From positions 39,339,149-39,403,148 of the forward strand of contig NC_088644.1 in the NCBI RefSeq assembly GCF_964019385.1: 64,000 nt of DNA, read 5' to 3'. The notes beneath the pieces are model-generated. The model was not told the DNA's origin and made no database searches. It saw only the letters and a program-made list of their open reading frames with translations. The DNA comes from Sycon ciliatum. Taxonomy: Eukaryota; Porifera; Calcarea; Leucosolenida; Sycettidae. Made by a program: the position numbers and the translations under genes. Shown piece by piece: positions 37,901 through 60,534 of the stretch (the first letter of the stretch is position 1; the number at the start of each line of letters is the position of its first letter).

Positions 37901-39111
37901 AGGTCATGTCAGTACCAGTCGTGCCGAATGACATCGAAGAGTTCGTTCTTCGGGGTGCCCATCAACAGACTGGCCACGCCTCCTGGGAGGTCATGTGGCG
38001 GTTTCTCCGGGGTGTCTGTTACTTCCCCAACATGGCCGAGAAGTGTCAGGACTTCATCCGCCGCTGTCCCCCCTGTACGGCTGCAAACCCTCGTGGTGGC
38101 CCCGGTGTGCCACCGACACGACCTGTCTCCGCCAACGGCCCCTGGAGTGTTGTCTCCATCGATACCTTGGAGCTTGGTGTCAGCCGTTCTGGTTACCGCT
38201 ACGTACTCGTCTGCATCGACCATTTTACCAAGTGGGTCGAAGTTGTCCCGATGAAGCGCCACTGTTCAGCGGAGGTCGCTGCTGCCATGGTCTCTATCTG
38301 CTCACGATGGGGCGCGCCTGAGGTTGTGCGTAGCGATAATGGCACTGAGTTCGTCAATGCCATTGTGTCAGCCCTGTTCAAGTCCTTTGGCGTCACGGTC
38401 CAGCGGGGCGCTGTTCGACATCCCCAGTCACAAGGTTCTGTGGAACGTTTCAACCGGACGCTGTTGACGATCATCCGCAAGACGCTCGAGGATGATGACG
38501 ACTGGGAGACTGCCCTCGAGCTTCTGTTGTTCCACTACCGTTCTCGCCCGCACACCGCTACGAAGATTAGCCCGATGGAAGCCATGCACGGCTGGCAGCC
38601 TCACCGTCTTCTCATCGAACAAGATTCCACTGAACTGTCCGACAGCGCCTGGGTGGACAAGTTGCAGCGGAAGTCTGCCCGCCTGCGCGATCACCTCGAA
38701 GTTGAGCTAGCACGGCTTGACTTCCTCGATGCTCCCGTGCCCGAGTGTCCATACCCCGTTGACACTGCCGTCCTTCTTCGGCGTCCGGAGCGGCATTCGA
38801 AGATTCTCACCCCCTTCGAATCTGGATGGCACGTAATCCGCATCATCTCCCCGTCGACAGTCCGTATTGCCACAGCTGATGGTCGCTCCAAGCTGGTGAA
38901 CGTGGATTTGCTGAAGAGAGATCCACAGGCTCCTGATGCGCATGGCCCTGCCGACGCGCCGGCGGCAGTGGAGGCTGACGACCGGGACCCCGTTGTCCAG
39001 CTCGTGTTGCAGACGCCCCCCGTACATGATGCCATGCCTGACACGCCCGTCCATGGCTATGGTTTGCGCGACCGTTCCAGTCTGCAGGTCCCTGGTCGGT
39101 TCCGTACGTAA
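34906..39111 (+). CDS. Gag-Pol polyprotein of the LTR retrotransposon
   Basis: 1401 residues in one frame from ATG. In order: gag capsid part (about 1-190), two CCHC knuckles (CYECHQTGHLRRDCP and CFHCQQPGHVKRQCP, about 200-240), a retropepsin-like segment (AAVDSCSSKSLIS, near 297), RT with PCLDYRALN and catalytic YIDD (near 640), RNase H with WCDASSIAYG, NVAELDAV and MTDSQ (about 775-900), then integrase with an HHCC finger (HQQTGH...CPPC) and a D,D-E core (SIDTLEL, RSDNGTEF, and E in GSVERFNRT). No env follows. The protease has D-S-C where most have D-S/T-G, which is odd. RT-RNase H-integrase order is that of Ty3/gypsy. Gag and Pol share one frame with no frameshift or stop, so their ratio must be set in another way. 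Confidence 0.92.
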   Translation: MASGPRVDNLLRPFRGRDDNLDEFWQKFQVVAGIQKLESSAARMAVLPLYLSGDAFTVWCEMASGDQKDEAKVKQRLVESFSVTPADAYHQFVKRRKRADETVDAYLADLRRLQRLSGHKEAADGKDPILLEQFLVGLPPHFAVQLRLNAASQPAGATVSSVAAQARALCAAGSLVKEPVAALTASPARRPSGSSTPSRLCYECHQTGHLRRDCPNRQRRPPVCFHCQQPGHVKRQCPQLKSSGGASSSQTPTSTACAAGSGSSTTGNACLSVVASPCSSLPRIHVYSEGQARLRAAVDSCSSKSLISYRVVSELGVPVQLVESNPRITAIDGQEVVVSGQVRLTVHRDDDKVHLPEVTADFLVVDTLDVVDADILLGLDIISSVGGVHLGYAPDGVLATVWFGPPRDPSTASDTTSESDNPESSAKLPRDVSVSRDGPNVTLSMGDAEVAFDAERGFWEVQWRWSAGAPPQAPIGSGIGEYSRQKLSPEQEAKFQAEIDLWLAEGWLVPYDADRHGPPGAVLPLLAVCQEHKPTTPVRPCLDYRALNVRIISSPGREAPACPEKLREWRQRKGASKIVDIRKAFLNVRIHPTQQRFQMVVWQGRQYVMERMGFGLAIAPKVLDTIVKWVTRDFTDTDNYIDDIITPTDQAEALADALTAHGLPTKPAVDVDATRVLGLQTHDGQWERREPLQPPPTQMTKRNVFQWCGQLTGHYPVCGYLRPLASWLKRLASATTDAWDAAVPQELCDLCHDAAKRVEGDDPVHGAWTADDPQDWRVWCDASSIAYGVVLEADGTVLEDQSWLRGATDKRHINVAELDAVVKGLTLASSWRIPKLCIMTDSQTVHGWLRSLFDNIKRVHVSGLHEVLVQRRLQVILDIVDSSGMSVDVVWVPTQQNIADQLTRVPPPFLRFARQTAKMSGPIGDADVVGAAVADDAAWRVLTLGEIAAAQQQDEVIPVVVEDLVAGHAVRSPAFQRVQQQLTVVDGVLMRSVKLPPNEVMSVPVVPNDIEEFVLRGAHQQTGHASWEVMWRFLRGVCYFPNMAEKCQDFIRRCPPCTAANPRGGPGVPPTRPVSANGPWSVVSIDTLELGVSRSGYRYVLVCIDHFTKWVEVVPMKRHCSAEVAAAMVSICSRWGAPEVVRSDNGTEFVNAIVSALFKSFGVTVQRGAVRHPQSQGSVERFNRTLLTIIRKTLEDDDDWETALELLLFHYRSRPHTATKISPMEAMHGWQPHRLLIEQDSTELSDSAWVDKLQRKSARLRDHLEVELARLDFLDAPVPECPYPVDTAVLLRRPERHSKILTPFESGWHVIRIISPSTVRIATADGRSKLVNVDLLKRDPQAPDAHGPADAPAAVEADDRDPVVQLVLQTPPVHDAMPDTPVHGYGLRDRSSLQVPGRFRT

Positions 39112-39586
39112 CTCACACCGTTGTGTTCATTTACTGCAGTTTCTTGCTGGTTATTCTGGCCTTTCCCGCATCCATATGACATGCCTTGTAGAGTCCTATT
39201 ACCACTGTGTGTGTGTCTCTAGTTTTGGTGCAAAATCTGTTTTGTCCAATGCCGCTCGCTCGTTAGTCTCCGTTTCCTCTTCCATGTACTGCATGTGTCA
39301 TTCTGGACTTTTTCGTGTGACGGTACATTGCACCATATGCTTTGTGGCTGCTCGTGCCGCATCTATTCTGGTTGCGTGGGTATTCTCTTTTCTATTCGGT
39401 TCCGGTATGGTTGCCCTTCACTTGCTGTTTGCCATCTTTTATGTATATCCGTGTGTATGGTCCATCTGCGAGACCGTTGTCTTCTTTCCCGCATTTTGTG
39501 TCCCTTCTTTCCACTTTTGTCCCCTTGGAATGTTTCTTTGCCCGTTCACTTTGGTGATACAATTTCCCTGTTACCAGGCGGAGGAG

Positions 39587-39822
39587 TGTGATAGAGTGGT
39601 CCCATGGTAACAGGACTTGTCCAAGCATGCGCATGCTCCAAAGTTGTTGCGCAATGATGTAGTGCCTGTTGTTGTGTTGAGCCCGATTTTGATGGCGGCT
39701 GGTATGTAGTCTTTTCCTTTTTGTACTTCCCGTTTCATGTTTGTTCAGTCCTAATAATTATAATATTCCCGTCCTATCCGGTTGTGTTGCTGTGGAGTCC
39801 GGGAGGAGAGTTTTCAGTCACA
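39587..39822 (+). repeat. 3' LTR
   Basis: Same sequence as the 5' LTR. A short purine run AGGCGGAGGAG directly before it is the likely polypurine tract. Confidence 0.93.
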
Positions 39823-39984
39823 AGTCCTACACGGAATGTTTAGAAAACGCCAGGGAATAGGAATTTGCTAACGAGAACTCCAGGCCAGGGTACTAGCATA
39901 CGAACAAAACAAGATAAAAACTCACCAGTATACTTGTAGTAATTCATGTCGGTGTAATATTCACGATAAGCAACGAGGCACCCT

Positions 39985-40543
39985 CCGATTTGGTCAAGCT
40001 GCTTTGAAGTCTGGTTGTTCAGGTGATACAAACGGGCTCCCTGTTGTTACTTCCAGCAGCTTCACTCTCCCTGCGACAGCGGCTATCAGCCTCTCTCTCC
40101 ATCGTCGACAATTATCACAGATTCAACATTCTACATTTATCAGCACTGCACTGGGTGAATATGTCTCGAGACGAATTTACATGATTTAGCGGATCAACAA
40201 CGCTTTGATGGAGATAAATTCTCCTCTGGAGGACCTTCAGGGTACCTGGAAGGGTATAGAAGACGGGATCGCTCACGGCGTTGGGAGAACATAGCAAACA
40301 ACCTCTTCTTCGATTGAAAATTGGCCAAAAAGTGTGTGAAATGTATGTGCGCAGATGCATTTCCACTGGCAAGCTAATCCCTCATTACGTCATCAGCGCT
40401 CGCTCGGCCGAAATTCAAAAGTCGTCTTCCTGCTCGACTCGATCGCTTCTGGAGACTCGTTCTTGTTCGAGGGGTCTTCTCTTTCACCTACCTTCGTCTT
40501 GGCATCGAAAACTCGGCGTCGAAAATGAAGCCGGAGTGCCCCT
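39985..40543. mobile_element. TTAA-type element, copy 2, inverted
   Basis: Complement of 32072-32612; the end AATGAAGCCGGAGTGCCCCT precedes TTAA at 40544-40547. The conserved 27-codon frame is on the minus strand here. Further left, a minus-strand frame ending at a GTGAG donor (about 39925-40031, including KQLDQIGGCLVAYREYYTDM) looks like an exon of the parent transposon or of a captured gene. Confidence 0.6.
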
Positions 40544-40888
40544 TTAATTAATATTTTGTAGTCGACTGTGCATGTGCATGTGCCATGTGGTAAATCTACC
40601 ACGTGGCACACTGGAGGATTGGCAATCCTTTTGAAAAATCAACTGATCGCGCGCACCATGAAAGGCATGATGGTAGATCTACTGACTTTAGTGTAGATAA
40701 TTCCTTCCATGGGGATCCATCCGGGACTCTCGCTTCCACAAGGACTTCTAGATTTGCGTCTTTGATTCCTCTACCAGTGGTCGAAGCGAGTCTCAGCTCG
40801 AAGTTTGGGTCTGTTGCTGTTGCGGATGCAACAGCCTGGCATAAATAATTGAAAAGAAGTCAGTCCCGAACTCAAAAACATTTTCATC
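40544..40888. other. Region upstream of the MEST-like gene
   Basis: No ORF is recognised. A GCATAAATAAT sequence at about 40839 lies some 50 bases before the ATG and may be a core promoter element; this is inference. Confidence 0.3.
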
Positions 40889-55057
<14,169 letters not shown>

Positions 55058-55150
55058 GTAAGCACTCTCCATTCTTACTTCATGCTCCTGCCCGTACTCA
55101 GGCTACCAATGATTGCCAGTGTACATGTAGCAGTGCACAGCAGGATTAGA

Positions 55151-55464
55151 GAGTTTCTGCTACACGGTAACACGTGCCAAAGTACATATGGAATCCTTGT
55201 CCGAGTTCGAGATCAAGTTTCACACGGATTTTTCATACCGTTCTCCGCGTGGAGCATGCTTCACGCGGCCTGGTCTCCGTAAGAAAGCTACGACGGTGTC
55301 AAGCATTTTGAGCATGACTAGCGCACAGAGTGCATGTGGCGGGAAGCACACAATCGTGTACTCTCTGTGCGTCACGTACAGCAGAACCGGAGCACCGTAC
55401 TCCGTGTCCAACGTCACAGCGGTTGACACGCAGTTTGATACGTAGTTCCGTGTAGCAGAAACTC
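55151..55464. mobile_element. TIR element just after MEST exon 10
   Basis: Perfect 17-bp inverted ends GAGTTTCTGCTACACGG, 314 bases. It lies where the last coding exon of MEST would be expected and may have displaced or split it. Confidence 0.65.
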
Positions 55465-58250
55465 ACTATTATTGGGATGGAAAACTAGCCTATTCAAAAC
55501 TACCAGTAACTGTACTTGCAGCTCCATCCATGCCCTCTTCTGGCTCACATGTGTACCTTCTGCCATTGAACGTGGCATGCCTGCCCAGCATGTACCGCAT
55601 GGGGGGGGGCTTCTTTGATGACAGAATTTGTAATGCTATGAAATTAAACTAGTCGAATTGAAACTATTGGTAGTAGGTCTGACCTGTGTACGTCTCTCAA
55701 CTGTAGAGGCCATACCCGACGCTTCTGATGACATCCAAGTGCTTGAAGTAGTCTAGGAGTAGTACACTATCATAGATACAGTAGGACAGGCGTAGCGACT
55801 TTCTTTGCATTTGTGTGCTTGGCTCGTAGGAAAACTGTGCCGCATGCCACAACCAGTCGAATGCCTGAACACATCGGACACTGGGGCATGCTCGAGGACC
55901 CAGAGACCTTCTTGGCTCGCTACTGGCAATTCTTCTCTACCGTTTCCAAATGATACCTGATGCTCCAATGCCCTTTCTTGCTTCTGCATTCGCTTCTATG
56001 GACTAAATTAGACATGTTTGTAGCCGTCCATGTTTACAAACTGATCTCCTGGGAATAGAGTACGGTACGATACTGTAATAAGCAATCTTATCAAGGACGC
56101 TGTCCGTACTAGGGTTCCGTATAACAAGGCCATGCCTGTTGGGACTCCCCTAGTCAAATAATAAATACTACTACTAATACTAATACTACTACGTACCTGT
56201 TACTCGACAGTTAACATGTTTCTTTAGGCCCTAGTAGACTGCTGGTGCTGGTGATACTGATGCTAGTGCTGGTGGTGCTGCTGGTGCTGCGCTGGCGCTG
56301 GTGGTGCTGCTGGTGCTGCGCTGGCGCTGGTGATGTTGATCATGCTGGTGGTAGTTGGTGGCAATGTGTCCTAGGGCGGGTAGCTGCTCTACGTACCGTG
56401 TCCGGCTACATGCACATCTACAGTGTACACTGTATAATGTACTGGTGTACTGGTCAAGATGTTGCTTTACTCACTGCATGTGTTTAGAGAAAGGTTGACG
56501 ATGGCTACCTGGCCGGCCACCCGGTACCCATCTGTATGCACAGACATCTTCCCATAACATTTCTTCAAATAACGAAAACAATTGGTCATTAAAACGTTAG
56601 ACTTTGTGACTCGTTAGACTTTCCGGTTTTACGGTACTCAAGAATCGGAATTTGTAATGGCCTCTTCCACGTTGTCTTACTCTCTTTTTTTTTACTTCGA
56701 AGTATTTTTTTATTCAGTTTTTACCTTTCACTGTATATACCAGCTGTGTCTGGTTTCTCCCTTATACTAGTAATTATATTATTACTAAGTTGAAATACTA
56801 ACCAACCTCTTCCACTTCCTCTTCCTACCAACCTCTTCTTCTAATGATATTAGAAGAAGAGGTTGGTGCGACTTCGGCGATACTTCCCCTGTGTCTTGTT
56901 TTGTGTTTGTCTCCACATGTCTCTTTGTAGGGCTGTGTTCTCAATAAAAAATAAACTTATACTTATAGGGAGCACCTCATCTCACCCACTCAGTCCAGCC
57001 ATTTTACCTCATCTCACCCACTCAGTCCAGCCATTTTACCTCATCTCACCCACTCAGTCCAGCCACAGCCATTTTACCTCATCTCACCCACTCAGTCCAG
57101 CCATTTTACCTCATTCTTGTACATGTGTTTAGGAATCTTTCACCACCAACCTCTTCTTCGGAGTAGACTGGCTTTCTAACATGAGCCCACTGCCGAGTGG
57201 AGGTCTACATACGAAATTAAGTTACTTGTCAATGAGCAATGAAATTTGGTAGAGTTTGCGTCCAATCTGCAGCAGTGCACAGCCCAGTGTTCACATGCAG
57301 GTCTGGGGCTGCCCAGTACAGAGCTCAGCACCGTGACCATGGTGACATGGACTGGCAAGATCGGATTTCATTGAGTTGCCCTGTTCAGTGTATGGACCTA
57401 TGCAGGGAGTCGTATGGTACCGGTACATGTACGACTTCCTGGACCAATGGTACGAAGGTGGCATCTTGCCTATAGTAAGGATATCCTGGTCTCCGTGCGT
57501 CCGTGACCCGTCTTCCCCAAGGGTGTGGCCTCTTTGCTCAAAAAGTTCACTAGCAGTCTGTGGGGTGCCGAGTCGAATGGTTTTGGTCCTAGGATTCTGG
57601 AAGCTTAGATGGTCTCTTCGTCCTATTTCCAATCGAAATCACACACTTCCCCCGAAACTGTGTGAGTGCAACATACCGTTTTCCTGTTTGCACTCTGTCA
57701 CATCAGAGCCATCATGTATGTGCCACACCTAACACCTTACTTCTACACAGTAAGTATCAGTATCACCTGGCGCCTTGCGTTTACACTATCAGTATCACCT
57801 GGTTGGTCTGTAAAGTGAGAGAAGCTCCGGTGGCGGTGATGGAAATACTGGGTCTAACCTTGGTTGGTTGGTCGGTTTCTATTTCACTTCGCACATTCAA
57901 ACGGGATGACGACCCAATAAAATGACGGCGAAGGCTTAGCCTAGAAGTGGCTATGGAAGAACATAGTAAAAGCTATGGAAGAACATAGTAAGTGAGTAGT
58001 AAGGAACGAGCGGGTTCTGGGACAGGGGGCGCCCGGGTCCCAAAAAATGGGGTATTATTGAAAAATGGGGTACTAATAGTACCCCATTTTTGCGGTGAAA
58101 ATTATTTTTGGCCCGGTTTTTTTGCGGATAAAAATATGTGCCAGGGGGTGCCCCTACCTCAAAAAAAAAGGGGGTATTATTGAAAATATGTATTGGGGTG
58201 TTATGCTCTACCCTAAACAATAAGGTAATATGGTGTCATGATTATGTAAG
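55465..58250. other. Interval between MEST and the virus-like element
   Basis: Two weak candidates for the MEST end exist (55518-55651 and 55709-55756), neither in the right phase. There is an imperfect CTGGTG array at 56243-56340, four 32-bp tandem copies of CTCATCTCACCCACTCAGTC... at about 56978-57113, a second copy of GGTGCGACTTCGGCGATA at about 56865, and a hairpin CAGGGAGTCGTA/TACGACTTCCTG at 57403-57441. No gene is supported. Confidence 0.4.
58020..58200. repeat. GGGGTATTATTGAAAA repeats and palindrome at the left of the virus-like element
   Basis: GGGGTATTATTGAAAA occurs at about 58050 and 58172, and a perfect palindrome AAAATGGGGTACTAATAGTACCCCATTTT is centred near 58075 (arms AAAATGGGGTACT). 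A 20-base repeat GCTATGGAAGAACATAGTAA occurs twice just before (57951-57991). This may mark the end of the element, but no matching terminal repeat is in the window. Confidence 0.45.
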
Positions 58251-58290
58251 TATAAAAGGTGTGTTCTTGAATGATGATCCAGTCAGTTTC
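58251..58290 (+). promoter_or_regulatory. TATA box and initiator of the TFIIB-like gene
   Basis: TATAAAAGG at 58251 and TCAGTTTC at about 58282, about 30 bases apart as in pol II core promoters. This spacing puts the start site downstream of the ATG pair at 58271/58274 and favours the ATG at 58313. Confidence 0.6.
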
Positions 58291-58312
58291 AAGTTGTTGT
58301 GGTGCAGTGAAA

Positions 58313-59083
58313 ATGGATTCTGAATTTGAGATCCTGTATGCTTATGTACGTTCAAAGAAGCAATGTGCGCTGGAGGAAAAGAAGAAGAAGAAGAAGAAGG
58401 AGATAGAGGAAAGTGAAGAAGTGTGTTATCATCGTGAAGAACAAGTTGAGCATGCTGGTCATAGAGTTTGTTCTCAGTGTGCATTGGTAATGTCGGACAT
58501 TTACATGCCCGAGGTAAAGTGGAGAGAGCGTTGTACTAGCATAAAGACCTACACGGATTCCGATCGCATTCAAGGTGTGAATCGTCATCTTGTTCATTTT
58601 CTCAACAAGATCGAGTTCACTTTACCGCATGCACAGTTTCACCCTGTTCAAGAGGCACTGCAAGCAATGAAGAAGTCCAGTAGCTATAAAAGCATGAACT
58701 ATGCAATAGCATTATCGTGTATACTTCATGAGGATCATGATGCAGTGCGCACACTGCGTTCTTCTTTACCGCGCAGTAATGTATCATGGTTGAGAAGCAG
58801 CCGCATTACACAACCTCTTCCATCATGTTTTCCACTGATGTTTCTTCTACATCTCATGGAACACATCAAGGGTCCTCTGTCCGCTAGACAGCTGAACACT
58901 CTGAAAGTTAATTTGTCCTTGATGTCACCTGCAGACCTGTCCATGATGCATCTTCTAATAGATGCCTATTGTTGGCATGACTACAGTCTGGAATATTTAG
59001 TAGATCACGTGACCTCTATCCCACCTGATCTTGCCAACATACTCTATCAATTTACCAAGACTGCAGTACGTCATCAATGTTAG
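58313..59083 (+). CDS. TFIIB-like zinc-ribbon protein of the virus-like element
   Basis: 256 residues from the ATG at 58313. After a Lys/Glu-rich helix (20-36) comes a C-x-H-x12-C-x2-C zinc ribbon (Cys38, His40, Cys53, Cys56), then ALVMSDIYMPEVKWRER, very like the CGLVVGDRVID...EWR segment that follows the TFIIB ribbon. Residues about 85-150 (including SYKSMNYAIALSCILHE) have the pattern of a cyclin-type TFIIB repeat; the second repeat is weak. TFIIB recruits RNA polymerase II to TATA promoters, so this may direct the element's own late genes. TFIIB-like factors are known in giant viruses; I know of none as a standard Polinton gene. It is intronless and leads the gene row. It could also be a host-derived gene or a VLTF-like factor; the zinc ribbon is what I am sure of. 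Confidence 0.6.
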   Translation: MDSEFEILYAYVRSKKQCALEEKKKKKKKEIEESEEVCYHREEQVEHAGHRVCSQCALVMSDIYMPEVKWRERCTSIKTYTDSDRIQGVNRHLVHFLNKIEFTLPHAQFHPVQEALQAMKKSSSYKSMNYAIALSCILHEDHDAVRTLRSSLPRSNVSWLRSSRITQPLPSCFPLMFLLHLMEHIKGPLSARQLNTLKVNLSLMSPADLSMMHLLIDAYCWHDYSLEYLVDHVTSIPPDLANILYQFTKTAVRHQC

Positions 59084-59438
59084 CAATGCGTTGGAGATTT
59101 ACACTCTCGGGAACCTGTTCTGAGACATGGTCGAGACACGTTCAGTCATGACCGAGACATGTTCCGACAGGTCAAGTGCAAGTCGTGCTGTGATTGGTTA
59201 AATCTTATCATCCGCTCACCGTGTCCTCTGATTGGTTGATTCTTGAACAATTTCACCGTGTTCTCCAAGGTCGTCACCTCCCATAGGATGTTATTTCAAA
59301 CTCGGCGGCGGTCAAAAGGGTATATATGTGCAAGCACAGTCCTCCATTCACTCACAACTGCCTTTGTTGTTTCGTTGCTCAAGCCTTCTCTCTCTCTCTC
59401 TCCCTCTGGATCTCTCTGGATCTCTCGTGACTGATATC
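59084..59438 (+). promoter_or_regulatory. Intergenic promoter region with TATA box
   Basis: TATATAT at 59321 is followed by a TTCACTC initiator-like sequence at about 59347, then a 90-base leader with a CT tract. Upstream, GAGACATG and GTTC motifs repeat three times (59118-59170). Confidence 0.55.
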
Positions 59439-60293
59439 ATGATGGCCACTGATGCTGTTGTTGCTGGTGAAGATGTTGTGGACTGTTTGGGTATTGACCC
59501 GTTCGCTATCAAGACGATAAAGAAACCCGGTCTCTACAAGCGACGTGCTAGCCGTAATCCGAATCTGGAGCCTCTGCCTAAGATCAAGATGCCATCTCCT
59601 CGTCCTACCATACTACCAGGTGTCGCCACCATTATTACGGATGGGGCAGCAGAGTGTGTTCAAGCAATGTACAGCAAGACCGCCCACGACTATCATGTTG
59701 CTCCTGGCACCGATTTCTACTATACGCGCGGTGATTTACCGGGCATGCTTGTCAATGGCACGGTATGTGAAGGACACTTTGGTCAACTTAAGCTGTACGT
59801 CCAGGCTTCACAAGACGATCTCATTCAATTCTTCCTGAAGACCTCAACACCTTTGAGACGTGCCGTGAGATCTCCACATATCAACAGGATACGGAGTAAC
59901 ATCTTCCCTGCAATGTACCAAGGGAAGAGTGTGACTGCTTTGTATCTCAAGCCAACCAAGGGTGTGCCCAACTTCCCGATGAACGAAGAGTGTCAGCTCT
60001 ATCTGCATCCTTCCACTATATCTTTCAACAGGGAGAAGTGCGAATTCAAGACATGGCTTTCGGCAATCCCCCTGATGTTTGTAGACTCACGGCTTTGTGA
60101 AAGGGATCACGACACCGTGCAAGACCTTCCCGAGACTGAATTGACTCGACTGGTGATTGCATTCCTCAAGAAGTGGAGCACTGCTGACAACGTGACTGCT
60201 GACATTGCGTTTGACACAACGGTGGCGGCGGCAGCGTCTCTCCCTGACACCCTACCGGACAATTCACTGGACTTGAATCTGCTAAATGCTTAG
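59439..60293 (+). CDS. Unknown protein of the virus-like element
   Basis: 284 residues from an ATGATGGCC start. No family recognised. A basic N-terminal part (KTIKKPGLYKRRASRNP, about 23-40) is followed by a mixed alpha/beta region without membrane helices, several Cys, and an acidic, Leu-rich tail (PDTLPDNSLDLNLLNA). Its place between the transcription factor and the fibre gene, with its own TATA box, suggests a structural or regulatory virion protein; that is inference from position only. Confidence 0.6.
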   Translation: MMATDAVVAGEDVVDCLGIDPFAIKTIKKPGLYKRRASRNPNLEPLPKIKMPSPRPTILPGVATIITDGAAECVQAMYSKTAHDYHVAPGTDFYYTRGDLPGMLVNGTVCEGHFGQLKLYVQASQDDLIQFFLKTSTPLRRAVRSPHINRIRSNIFPAMYQGKSVTALYLKPTKGVPNFPMNEECQLYLHPSTISFNREKCEFKTWLSAIPLMFVDSRLCERDHDTVQDLPETELTRLVIAFLKKWSTADNVTADIAFDTTVAAAASLPDTLPDNSLDLNLLNA

Positions 60294-60369
60294 TCTATCT
60301 TACCACATTGATTGATCAGAAAGACTTTATATCCTAACCCTTTTTTTTTTTTTTTTTTTTCATGCTCTC

Positions 60370-60406
<37 letters not shown>

Positions 60407-60500
60407 CTAACATATCATCGCTTCATTAGATTACCACTAGCACACATGAGTATCATAATGATTTATTTGAGAAAGAAAATATTTCCTATCATAATTAGAA

Positions 60501-60533
<33 letters not shown>

Positions 60534-60534
60534 G
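60294..60534 (+). other. Intergenic T, CT and GT tracts
   Basis: A T20 run at about 60341, CT tract at 60372-60402 and GT tract at 60503-60532 that ends three bases before the fibre ATG. No TATA box is obvious. Confidence 0.6.

Larger units (their letters stand above)
34590..39822 (+). mobile_element. Complete LTR retrotransposon (Ty3/gypsy-like)
   Basis: 5233 bases with 236-bp LTRs that appear identical, TG...CA ends, and a 4-bp target duplication AGTC at 34586-34589 and 39823-39826. One uninterrupted polyprotein fills the interior. Identical LTRs point to recent insertion. Confidence 0.93.

Noticed and set aside
55518-55651. Last exon of MEST
   Set aside because: The frame that loosely fits the family C-terminus needs 2 bases to complete a codon, while exon 10 leaves 1. 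Similarity is weak.
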